Source of the DNA: Synechococcaceae cyanobacterium
GTDB lineage: Bacteria; Cyanobacteriota; Cyanobacteriia; PCC-6307; Cyanobiaceae
DNA: 9,317 nucleotides
Assembly (NCBI GenBank): GCA_947460085.1
Contig: CANHGA010000070.1
Span: 1-9,317 of the forward strand
Reading direction: 5' to 3'
Position numbers and translations under genes: made by a program. Below, piece by piece: positions 1 to 5,864 of this stretch (position 1 is its first letter; each line of letters starts with the position of its first letter). A model generated the notes under the pieces. It saw nothing but the letters and a program-made list of their open reading frames with translations, had not been told where the DNA came from and ran no database searches.

Positions 1-693
1 AACCTGCATTGGTATTTCATTCGCCAGGACAACCGGCCGGCGATTGATCGGGCCATGGCCCATGACATGGGTGTCTTTGTGATCAGCCCCACCGATAAGG
101 GTGGTCATCTGCATAGCCCGTCAGCGCGGATGGCTGAGCTGTGCGCGCCGCTGCATCCCATCGTGTTCAACGACCTGTTTTGCCTCTCCGCCCCAGGGAT
201 TCACACGATCAGCGTGGGGGCTGCCCACCCTGGCGATTTGGATGCCCATCTCGAGGCTGTGGCCCTGTTGGATGGGGCTGGCGGCCTGGTGCCGCCCATT
301 GTGGAGCGGTTAGAGCAGGCCCGCAGCGCGGCGTTGGGGGATGCCTGGTTGGCCACTTGGCAGCAGGGACTGCCCGAGTGGACCGATACCCCTGGCGAGA
401 TCAACCTGCCGGTGCTGCTGTGGCTGCACAATCTCTTGGTCGCTTGGGATCTCGAGGGCTTTGCCAAGGCGCGCTATGGCTTGATGGGCCAGGGCGGCCA
501 TTGGTTCCCCGGGGCGAATGCCGATGCTTTTGAGGCCGATGGGGCTTCCCCTGCCCCAGGCCGTGGCGTTGATGAAGCCCAGTTGCTTGGTGCCCTATCG
601 GGCAGTCCTTGGGCGGCAGAAATTCCTGCGATTTTGCGGCAGCTCAAGGCCCGGCTGGGTGGTCAAACGGTGCAGCGATTGACCAGTACCTAA
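1..693 (+). CDS. aldo/keto reductase, C-terminal part (5' end outside window)
   Basis: The reading frame is open from base 1 and gives the last 230 residues of a protein whose start lies to the left. The stretch GVFVISPTDKGGHLHSPS, followed by an ISVGAAHPG segment, is characteristic of the final strands and helices of the (beta/alpha)8 barrel in NAD(P)H-dependent aldo/keto reductases of the predicted-oxidoreductase type. The catalytic Tyr/Lys region must lie upstream and cannot be inspected. After the barrel, a C-terminal extension of about 100 residues contains RYGLMGQGGHWFPGANA, which I recognise from cyanobacterial members. Many relatives carry a 4Fe-4S ferredoxin-like segment in this extension; here it contains no cysteine, so cluster binding is unlikely. 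The substrate is unknown. The TAA stop overlaps the stop of the convergent rsmG by four bases. Family assignment is firm; specific function is not. Confidence 0.85.
   Translation, partial: NLHWYFIRQDNRPAIDRAMAHDMGVFVISPTDKGGHLHSPSARMAELCAPLHPIVFNDLFCLSAPGIHTISVGAAHPGDLDAHLEAVALLDGAGGLVPPIVERLEQARSAALGDAWLATWQQGLPEWTDTPGEINLPVLLWLHNLLVAWDLEGFAKARYGLMGQGGHWFPGANADAFEADGASPAPGRGVDEAQLLGALSGSPWAAEIPAILRQLKARLGGQTVQRLTST
690..693. other. overlapping convergent stop codons (CTAA)
   Basis: The TAA stop of the aldo/keto reductase (691-693, +) and the TAG stop of rsmG (complement of 690-692) share the tetramer CTAA. No intergenic terminator can fit, so each transcript must run antisense into its neighbour or end inside coding sequence. 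Confidence 0.9.
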
Positions 694-1436
694 CCAGGGG
701 GCTGGGGTGGGGCGCCTAGGGGTTGCTTGCTGGGAATGCCGACGGCCCGGGGATAGGTTTTTGGGCAGGGCGCAAGCGGCTTGAGCACCAGGGCGTGGCG
801 GATGCCTTTGCTCCCGGGTAAGTCGCTTTTGCGGCACTGTTCAATCCCGGCTTTGAGGGGAAGGCAGGCCTTCTCCAGGCTGTCTTGGTCGCTCGGATCC
901 CATTGGCCCCGGTAGAGCAGCGCTCGGCCTTGGGGATTCAGCAGCGGCACCAGGTATTCCGCGACCACGGGTGCACTGGCGACGGCCCGGGCCATCGCCC
1001 AATCGAACTGGCCGCGGCAGGTTCGGCAGCGGCCAGTTTGTTCAATGCGCTCGCAGCGCACGCTCACCCGATCAGCCAGGCCTAGGGCCATGGCCATGGC
1101 ACGAACCGCTTCCACCTTGCGGCCCACGGAATCCACCAGGGTGAGTTGGGCCTGGGGCAGGGCAATGGCCACGGCCAGTCCGGGAAAGCCTCCACCGGTA
1201 CCGACGTCGATCAGGTGCAGCGCCTCCTCTGGTGAGCTTTGCAGCAGGGGAACCAGGGGCCAGAGGCTGTCAAACACCTGGGAAATCCAGTAGTCGTCAC
1301 CTTCAACCAGGCGGGTGAGATTGAGGCGACTGTTCCAGGTGCGGAGCTGCTCCTGCAGGGCTAGGAACAGCCGCTCCTGGACGACAGAGGGAGTCCAGCC
1401 GAGCTCTTGCCAGAGGGCGAGGTGATCGTGGGCCAT
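690..1436 (-). CDS. rsmG: 16S rRNA (guanine(527)-N(7))-methyltransferase RsmG
   Basis: RsmG (formerly GidB) uses S-adenosylmethionine to methylate N7 of G527 in the 530 loop of 16S rRNA. The 248-residue product has the family signatures in order: LNLTRLVEGDDYW at about 38-50, the SAM-binding loop IDVGTGGGFPGLAVAIALP at about 76-94, the acidic strand LTLVDSVGRKVEAV at about 98-111, the motif MARAVA at 148-153, and the C-terminal KPLAPCPKTYPRAVGIPSK at about 219-237. Start choice: the frame is open to a farther ATG at 1538, but those extra 34 residues are a Val/Ala-rich string antisense to the J-protein gene and unlike the family. The ATG at 1436 gives the usual N-terminus (MAHDHLALWQELGW). No strong Shine-Dalgarno is seen at either start. 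It is convergent with the aldo/keto reductase, sharing CTAA, and divergent from the J-protein gene. Confidence 0.95.
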   Translation of the reverse strand: MAHDHLALWQELGWTPSVVQERLFLALQEQLRTWNSRLNLTRLVEGDDYWISQVFDSLWPLVPLLQSSPEEALHLIDVGTGGGFPGLAVAIALPQAQLTLVDSVGRKVEAVRAMAMALGLADRVSVRCERIEQTGRCRTCRGQFDWAMARAVASAPVVAEYLVPLLNPQGRALLYRGQWDPSDQDSLEKACLPLKAGIEQCRKSDLPGSKGIRHALVLKPLAPCPKTYPRAVGIPSKQPLGAPPQPPG

Positions 1437-1453
1437 CCACTCAGGCGGCAGCG

Positions 1454-1948
1454 GTGATCTCCCTAGGATCCTCCAGCCTGGGTTCGGGCCCTGTGCCAAG
1501 CCTGCCACTGCCACCTTTACCGCCACCCGTACCGCCATCGGTACCGGCCAGCTACTACGCCCTGCTGGAGGTGGAGCCGGAGGCCACCACGGAGGAGCTG
1601 CGCCAGGCTTTTCGCAGCCTGAGCAAGCGCTATCACCCCGATACCACCAGCCTGCCGCCGGTTGAGGCCGCCGCCGCCTTTCAGCAGCTGCAGCAGGGCT
1701 ATGGGGTGCTCAGCGATCCCCTCTCCCGCCAGCGTTACGACGCCGAGCTGTTGGCCCTGCGCCAGATGCTGCTGGCCCAGGCTCCCCCTTGGCCCCCGTC
1801 GCCCCTGCCAGTTGCGAGGCCAGTCCAGGGGGGAACCCGGAGGCCCCTATCCGGCGGCGAGTGGCTGGCACTTTTACTCTTGGGGGGCACATTGCTGCTG
1901 AGCTTGGCCCTAGGCCTGGGCTTGGCTTGGCTGAGGGGAGAGGTTTGA
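1454..1948 (+). CDS. J-domain (DnaJ-like) protein with C-terminal membrane anchor
   Basis: The protein is a likely DnaK co-chaperone of 164 residues if the GTG at 1454 is used. A proline-rich leader (about 14-31, LPLPPLPPPVPPSVP) is followed by a J domain at about 33-99. This has the invariant HPD tripeptide at 61-63, helix II ELRQAFRSLSKRYHPD, and the typical closing YGVLSDPLSRQRYD. A low-complexity Pro/Ala linker leads to a single hydrophobic segment at about 136-160, rich in Leu and Gly, with almost nothing after it (RGEV). It therefore resembles a tail-anchored J protein that would bring DnaK to a membrane. The zinc-finger and substrate domains of true DnaJ are absent. The start is uncertain: no ATG is available, and an in-frame GTG at 1493 would remove 13 residues and leave the J domain whole. 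An AGGCGG sequence lies five bases before the 1454 GTG. The next gene begins one base after its stop. Confidence 0.88.
   Translation: MISLGSSSLGSGPVPSLPLPPLPPPVPPSVPASYYALLEVEPEATTEELRQAFRSLSKRYHPDTTSLPPVEAAAAFQQLQQGYGVLSDPLSRQRYDAELLALRQMLLAQAPPWPPSPLPVARPVQGGTRRPLSGGEWLALLLLGGTLLLSLALGLGLAWLRGEV
1935..1943 (+). promoter_or_regulatory. ribosome binding site of the DUF3143 gene
   Basis: GGGGAGAGG contains both GGAG and GAGG. The latter ends six bases before the ATG at 1950. It lies inside the final codons of the J-protein gene, which supports ATG 1950 as the start and co-translation of the pair. Confidence 0.65.
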
Positions 1949-1949
1949 G

Positions 1950-2246
1950 ATGGCGACACCACCAACATCAGAGGCGCTGACCCCAGAGGAGCCCACGTCC
2001 GAGACCCCCCTCTATCACCATCCCCTGCCGGCCCTGGAGGCCTGGTTGGCGTCGATCGGTGCCCACCAACAGCGTTCCCAACCCTGCTGCTGGGATCTCC
2101 ATGGACCCGAATGGAGTGCCCAGATTGAGTTGGAGGTGGAGGAGTTAAAGGTGAGTTGGCACAACGAAGGCCGGGTGAGCGTGCGGCATTTCCCCTATGG
2201 CTTGTCCCGCTCGGATGCGGAGGCGGCGATATTCGCCGGCCCTTAA
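1950..2246 (+). CDS. DUF3143 domain-containing protein
   Basis: This small soluble protein of 98 residues belongs, by recognition, to the cyanobacterial DUF3143 family, whose function is not known to me. The first 20 or so residues are an acidic Thr/Glu/Pro-rich tail. The conserved core begins at about residue 22 with LYHHPLPALEAWLASIGAHQ and continues through CCWDLHGPEWSAQIELEVEE and the end motif RVSVRHFPYGLSRSDAEAAI. There is no signal peptide or membrane segment. It starts one base after the stop of the J-domain gene and has a good ribosome binding site inside that gene, so the two are almost certainly one transcript. A role linked to the membrane J protein is an inference from this adjacency. 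Its stop overlaps that of the convergent 51-residue ORF in the palindrome TTAA. Confidence 0.88.
   Translation: MATPPTSEALTPEEPTSETPLYHHPLPALEAWLASIGAHQQRSQPCCWDLHGPEWSAQIELEVEELKVSWHNEGRVSVRHFPYGLSRSDAEAAIFAGP
2243..2246. other. overlapping convergent stop codons (TTAA palindrome)
   Basis: The palindrome TTAA supplies TAA to the DUF3143 gene (2244-2246, +) and TAA to the 51-residue membrane ORF (complement of 2243-2245). The nearest inverted repeat (GCCG at 2235-2238, CGGC at 2247-2250) is too short to call a terminator. Confidence 0.85.
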
Positions 2247-2398
2247 CGGCAGACTTCGGTGCGGTCTTCCTGTTGGGTCGATAGGGGACCGCAACTCACC
2301 CAGCGCACGAACCGAATTTCCACATCGGTAAAGGCCACAAAGATGCCTCCGCAGAGGAGGACAAGGAAAGCGGAAATCAACCAGGTTTGTTTGTTCAC
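2243..2398 (-). CDS. small single-pass membrane protein, last gene of the biotin operon
   Basis: This is a 51-residue protein that I do not recognise. It starts with GTG inside GTGA, where the TGA is the stop of bioD, so it is very probably translated by reinitiation after bioD. After a short polar start (MNKQTW), residues 7-23 form one hydrophobic segment (LISAFLVLLCGGIFVAF). A more polar tail follows with FRFVRW-like basic/aromatic character at about 30-33 and two cysteines at 36 and 50 (SCGPLSTQQEDRTEVC). It lies where I would expect bioA in related picocyanobacterial operons. Evidence that it is real: an exact start/stop overlap like those of the upstream bio genes, a plausible membrane topology, and a stop meeting the convergent gene exactly. 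It has no Shine-Dalgarno of its own. It could be a small accessory membrane protein with no link to biotin beyond transcription. Confidence 0.68.
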   Translation of the reverse strand: MNKQTWLISAFLVLLCGGIFVAFTDVEIRFVRWVSCGPLSTQQEDRTEVCR

Positions 2399-3099
2399 AG
2401 GGAGTTGGCGATTGCCGTCAGTGCTGTCGCCAATGTATGGGCCAGGCCTTGGCTTTGCCATTGGCGCGCGAGCGCTGGGGCATCGAGGGGATCGAGATGG
2501 GGGAGTTGGCCGAGCACGGGTGCCCCGGAGAGCTCGGCCAAGGTGCGGGGGTTGTCGGGGTGGGGTGGGCCGTTGAGCACGAGCCCCAGCAGGGGGATGT
2601 TTCGATGGCGTAGGGCCTCCACCGAGAGCAGGGTGTGGTTCAAGGTGCCCAAGCCACTGCGGGCCACCAGCACGACGGGCAGTTGCCACTGGGCTAGTTG
2701 CTCGATTTGAAGCCAGTCCCGCCGCAGCGGCACGAGCAGCCCCCCGGCGGTTTCGACCACCAAAGGCCCCGCAACCTTGGGTAGGGCAAGACGCTCTGGC
2801 TCGATACGAAGGCCGTCCAGTTCGGCGGCCCAGTGGGGGGAAACGGGGTTGGTGAGCCTGTAACCCTCCGGGCAAATGCGTTCAGCCGGAAGATCCAGCA
2901 GGGCTTGGATCCAACCGCTGTCGCCGCCGTGCTCAATGCCGCTTTGCACCGGCTTCCAGTAGTGGGCGCCAAGCCCCTGCACGAGCAAGGCGCTCACCAC
3001 GGTTTTGCCCACATCGGTGTCGGTGCCGCAAACAACCAGCTGGGGAGGGAGTGATGTTTTGATCTCTTCGCCCGTTTTCATGTCTTGAGCTGATGTCAT
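2395..3099 (-). CDS. bioD: ATP-dependent dethiobiotin synthetase BioD
   Basis: BioD closes the ureido ring of biotin, converting 7,8-diaminopelargonate, CO2 and ATP to dethiobiotin in the cytoplasm. The 234-residue length is normal for the family. Visible motifs are the P-loop GTDTDVGKT at 25-33, the substrate-binding YWKPVQSG at 47-54 containing the conserved lysine, the glutamate loop VVETAGGLLVPL at 114-125 (many homologues have EGAGG), and SGLGTLNHT at 148-156. Start: the ATG at 3099 sits in ATGA with the bioC stop. A second ATG, six codons in, is possible but lacks the overlap. The frame is open much farther upstream (to 3501), but that part is antisense-like shadow of bioC. Its own TGA overlaps the GTG of the small membrane ORF. 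Confidence 0.96.
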   Translation of the reverse strand: MTSAQDMKTGEEIKTSLPPQLVVCGTDTDVGKTVVSALLVQGLGAHYWKPVQSGIEHGGDSGWIQALLDLPAERICPEGYRLTNPVSPHWAAELDGLRIEPERLALPKVAGPLVVETAGGLLVPLRRDWLQIEQLAQWQLPVVLVARSGLGTLNHTLLSVEALRHRNIPLLGLVLNGPPHPDNPRTLAELSGAPVLGQLPHLDPLDAPALARQWQSQGLAHTLATALTAIANSL

Positions 3100-3860
3100 G
3101 GCGATAGCCGTTGGCCCACCAGTAGCAACACCTCCCAGCCCAGGGTTCCCCCCGGGGGCCAGTGCTGCAGGAGCCGGCGCAGTTGGTTGGGATGGAGGGG
3201 CTTTTGCCGGCTGGCGGAGGCCCCGAGCTGCCGGACCTCGCGCAGAAAGGTAAGGCCATTGGAGCAGGGCTGGGTGAACCGCAGCGGCTGGCAGGTGTGC
3301 ACCTGCAGGTGGCGCCGTGCTGCGGCAATCAGGCCCTGGGCGCTCGGTAAGGCCAGCCCGGTAAAGGGCACCTGGGCGGCCGCGGCGGCCTGATGCCATT
3401 GGGAAAAACTCCCTGCCGTGGGCACGGCCAAGGCCAGCCAGCCCCTGGGGCGGAGCGCTGAGCACCAGAGCTCCAGTTGCTGGATGGGGTCGTCCAGCCA
3501 TTGCAAGGCAAAGCTGGAGGTCAGCAGGGCGGGTTGTTGGAGCTCGCTGGGTAGTCCTGCGTTGAGGTCCCAGAGCAGCGCGCCTTGGCCCTTGGCGATG
3601 GGATTACACGCCAGCAATTCGGGGCAGAAATCGACTTGCAGCAAGGATGGATTGGCTTGGGCTTGCGCGTTGAGGGCCTGGCCCACCAGCCCGCTGCCGG
3701 CGCCAAGGTCGGCCCAGGGCCCGGGGGGAATGGGAAGGGTGAGGCAATGGCGGGCCAGCCGCCAGGCGATGGCCCGTTGCAGCTTGGCGTGGCCGTTGTA
3801 GTGGTCGGCTTGCCGGCCAAAGCGGTGCCGCACCTGCTGGCTAAAAATCTGGCTGCTCAT
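3096..3860 (-). CDS. bioC: malonyl-[ACP] O-methyltransferase BioC
   Basis: BioC methylates the free carboxyl of malonyl-ACP with SAM. The disguised ester then goes through two rounds of fatty-acid elongation to pimeloyl-ACP methyl ester. The product has 254 residues. It shows an N-terminal stretch typical of BioC (VRHRFGRQADHYNGHAKLQ), SAM motif I WADLGAGSG at 49-57, the post-motif segment SSFALQWLDDP at about 115-125, PRGWLALAVPTAGSF at about 138-152, and FLREVRQLGA at 205-214. Start: an ATG at 3878 is also in frame, but the ATG at 3860 overlaps the bioK stop as ATGA, the same arrangement as bioC/bioD, so I prefer it. There is no clear Shine-Dalgarno at 3860, in keeping with translational coupling. 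Context with bioF, bioK and bioD makes the assignment much firmer than methyltransferase homology alone. Confidence 0.92.
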   Translation of the reverse strand: MSSQIFSQQVRHRFGRQADHYNGHAKLQRAIAWRLARHCLTLPIPPGPWADLGAGSGLVGQALNAQAQANPSLLQVDFCPELLACNPIAKGQGALLWDLNAGLPSELQQPALLTSSFALQWLDDPIQQLELWCSALRPRGWLALAVPTAGSFSQWHQAAAAAQVPFTGLALPSAQGLIAAARRHLQVHTCQPLRFTQPCSNGLTFLREVRQLGASASRQKPLHPNQLRRLLQHWPPGGTLGWEVLLLVGQRLSP

Positions 3861-4552
3861 CCCAGGGGCTCGAGCCAAGCCAGGGCCATGGGGAGCACTG
3901 GGCTGCCCAGGAAGCAGTGCCCCGCCCCCTGCAGGGCGATCCGATCCGCCTGGGGCAAGCAGGCTGCCAGGGCTTCGGTGGCTTCCCGCGCCACGATCTG
4001 GTCGCTACCTGCCTCCACCAGTAGGACCCGGGCCTGCTGGGGGAAGCCATCCGGTAGCCCGGAGGTACGGGCGAGGGCATCGAGGTCGTGGCTGAGCCGC
4101 TGGCGACCGATCGCCGAGAGACCCGAGTCAAAAGGGGTGGGGCTCAACAGTGCCGGATCAGCCGGAGCGGCCGCCCGGGCGAGGAAGTCGGCCAGCATGG
4201 TTTCGCCGCGCTCGCTGCGCAGTTGGCCAGCCATCGCCTCGATGGCCAAGCGCATAGGCCGGCCCGCCTTGCCCTCGGGAATGAAGCGGCCAAAGCTGGC
4301 CAAGAGCACCACCGCATCGGCCTGGGACAGCACCTCCGCCGGCAGCAGGTGGACCCCCATGGAATGGGCGACCACCACCCGTCGCTGGCTGGCCTTGGGG
4401 GGGTCTTCGTTCCAGTGGGGTTCGGCCTGGCTCAAGGAGCCATAGCCCCTGTCGCCGCTTTGCCAGGACCAACCCCGGGCTTGGCAGGCCCCTTGCCATG
4501 GGGCCCAGCCGTGGCTGTCGCCGGCCCAGCCGTGCATCGCAATCAGTTGCAT
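3857..4552 (-). CDS. bioK: alpha/beta hydrolase, probable pimeloyl-ACP methyl ester esterase (BioK type)
   Basis: The 231-residue alpha/beta hydrolase sits between bioF and bioC, the position where a pimeloyl-ACP methyl ester esterase is expected. It would remove the methyl group added by BioC and stop further chain elongation. The oxyanion-side motif MHGWAGDSHGW is at 6-16. The nucleophile elbow is VVVAHSMG, with Ser64. Candidate acid Asp184 lies in VEAGSDQIV and His212 in GAGHCF, completing a catalytic triad. The elbow reads A-x-S-x-G rather than the G-x-S-x-G of BioH. Published work showed that cyanobacterial BioK proteins replace E. coli BioH, and this protein fits that class by position and size. 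Start: the ATG at 4552 overlaps the bioF stop by ten bases and has GGAG five bases upstream. An ATG five codons later has no such site. Confidence 0.82.
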   Translation of the reverse strand: MQLIAMHGWAGDSHGWAPWQGACQARGWSWQSGDRGYGSLSQAEPHWNEDPPKASQRRVVVAHSMGVHLLPAEVLSQADAVVLLASFGRFIPEGKAGRPMRLAIEAMAGQLRSERGETMLADFLARAAAPADPALLSPTPFDSGLSAIGRQRLSHDLDALARTSGLPDGFPQQARVLLVEAGSDQIVAREATEALAACLPQADRIALQGAGHCFLGSPVLPMALAWLEPLG

Positions 4553-5769
4553 GGTCGCTCCGGTGGGGCCCCCAAGGCCTGGATTAGCCGCTCCAGACTG
4601 CCCTCCGGCAGATCGTGGCGCAGCACCAGCCTCAGCCGCGCCGTGCCTTCGGGCACGGTGGGTGGCCGAATGGCCACGGTGAGTAGGCCTGCGGCTTCCA
4701 GATCTTGTTGCAGGGTGAGGGTGGCGCGGTCGCTGCCCACCACCAAGGGCAGGATCGGTCCTGTGCCGGGGGGGCGGGGCCAACCGGCAGCTTCTAGGCC
4801 ATCGCGCCAACGCTTGGCGCGCGCCAGCAGGGCGGTTGCGGTGGTGGGGTTGGCTTGCATCTGGGCAAGGCCCGCCAGGGCCCCCGCCGCCAACACGGGC
4901 GCCAGGGCCGTGGTGTAGCGAAAGGCCCCCGAGCTCTGCAACAGCCATTCCCCCACCAGCCCATTGCCAGCCAAAAAGGCCCCACCGCTGCCGAAGGCTT
5001 TGCCAAAGGTGCCACTGACCATGGCGATGCTGTCGTGGCCATGGCCCAGGCCCCGACCCCCGGGTCCCAGGACGCCCAGGGCATGGGCCTCATCCAGCAA
5101 CAGGGCCGCGCCATGGCGGTGGCAGAGCTCCCCCAGTTCGGGCACCTTGGGGCTGGTGCCCTCCATGCTGAACAGGCTTTCGCTGATCACCAGGAGCCGT
5201 CGCTGGGGGTTGGCCTGGCGCGCGGCTCCTAGGCGTTGGGCCAGGTCGCCCAGGTCGTTGTGGGCGAAGCGCTGGAGCTGGGCGCCACTGGCCCTGATCG
5301 CCACCAGTAGGGAATGGTGGATGAGGCGGTCGGCGAGCACCAGGCTGTGGCGATCGGCCAGGGCGCTGACGGCGGCGATGTTGGCTTGAAAGCCACTCGG
5401 AAACAGCAGCACCCGCTCGCGGCCGAGCCAGGCAGCGAGGGCTGCTTCGAGGGCTTGATGGACAGGCCGGCTGCCGCTCACCAGCCGGGAGGCGCCGGCC
5501 CCGACGCCGTCGGTGTGGAGGGCGGCTTCGGCCGCAGCGACAAGCTCTGGATGGCCGCTCAGGCCGAGGTAGTCATTGCTGGCCAAATCCAGCAGTGGCG
5601 CTCTCTCGCCCATGCCAAGGGGCTGGCCATGCCCATCGGTTGGTTGGGCTTCAAGCTGGCCGGCACCGAGGGGCTGGTAGCTGCGCAGCCGCCTCAGCCG
5701 CTCCGGGGGAAGGGCCTCGAGGCCGCGAACCAGGTGGTGCTGCCAGTGGGGGATTCCAGCCTGAGCCAC
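4543..5769 (-). CDS. bioF: 8-amino-7-oxononanoate synthase BioF
   Basis: BioF is a PLP enzyme of the alpha-oxoamine synthase family that condenses L-alanine with the pimeloyl thioester to form KAPA. Motifs (numbered from GTG 5769) are LDLASNDYLGLSGHP at about 60-74, GVGAGASRLVSGS at about 88-100, ESLFSMEG at 197-204, LLLDEAHALG with Asp226 and His229, and the PLP-lysine motif SGTFGKAFGSGG with Lys257. Start: the frame is open to an ATG at 5916, giving 457 residues, but that would overlap the helicase start and add 49 residues with no family character. The GTG at 5769 gives 408 residues, close to the usual length of nearly 390 plus a short leader. No good Shine-Dalgarno precedes it, so the start is provisional. 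This is the first gene of the bio operon, and its stop overlaps bioK by ten bases. Confidence 0.94.
   Translation of the reverse strand: MAQAGIPHWQHHLVRGLEALPPERLRRLRSYQPLGAGQLEAQPTDGHGQPLGMGERAPLLDLASNDYLGLSGHPELVAAAEAALHTDGVGAGASRLVSGSRPVHQALEAALAAWLGRERVLLFPSGFQANIAAVSALADRHSLVLADRLIHHSLLVAIRASGAQLQRFAHNDLGDLAQRLGAARQANPQRRLLVISESLFSMEGTSPKVPELGELCHRHGAALLLDEAHALGVLGPGGRGLGHGHDSIAMVSGTFGKAFGSGGAFLAGNGLVGEWLLQSSGAFRYTTALAPVLAAGALAGLAQMQANPTTATALLARAKRWRDGLEAAGWPRPPGTGPILPLVVGSDRATLTLQQDLEAAGLLTVAIRPPTVPEGTARLRLVLRHDLPEGSLERLIQALGAPPERPCN
4558..4561 (-). promoter_or_regulatory. ribosome binding site deciding the bioK start
   Basis: On the minus strand GGAG lies five bases before the ATG at 4552, inside the last codons of bioF. 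The competing in-frame ATG at 4537 has no purine-rich sequence at the proper distance. Confidence 0.6.
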
Positions 5770-5864
5770 GGAGAGGCCGGCACATAGAAAGCGATCCTCA
5801 CTTTGGCCGCCCACGGGCCCAAAAGGGCGCCATAGGATTAGGAGAATTTCAGAGCCGGCGCCCA
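5770..5864. promoter_or_regulatory. divergent intergenic region between bioF and the helicase gene
   Basis: These 95 bases should hold the promoters for the bio operon (leftward) and the helicase (rightward) if both predicted starts are right. I cannot find a convincing pair of -35 and -10 boxes with normal spacing on either strand. The best -10-like string for the helicase is TAGGAT at 5833-5838, with no matching -35. A small inverted repeat, GCCC at 5817-5820 and GGGC at 5825-5828 around AAAA, is too short to name as an operator. An AGGAG at 5840-5844 is about 20 bases before the helicase GTG, which is too far for ordinary use. No BirA-type operator is seen. Confidence 0.4.

Noticed and set aside
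2399..3099. Possible bioA remnant after or within bioD
   Set aside because: No PLP-aminotransferase motif is visible in any frame here. The space after bioD is fully occupied by the 51-residue ORF and the DUF3143 gene.
3100..3501. Upstream extension of the bioD frame to 3501
   Set aside because: It is the bioC sequence in another frame. BioD homology begins after the ATG at 3099, which overlaps the bioC stop.
3585..4918. Two long plus-strand ORFs (3585-4445 and 4088-4918) opposite bioC, bioK and bioF
   Set aside because: They are antisense to clear bio genes and show no recognisable family. Their Arg/Ala/Ser/Pro-rich composition is typical of high-GC shadow frames.
4553..4948. Long upstream extension of the bioK frame to 4948
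   Set aside because: The extra residues are low-complexity Ala/Gly/Arg/Pro translated from bioF in another frame, and a good ribosome binding site marks the ATG at 4552.
5595..5864. ATG at 5595 as the helicase start (1018 residues)
   Set aside because: It would lie almost wholly antisense to bioF, and the added residues have no helicase character.
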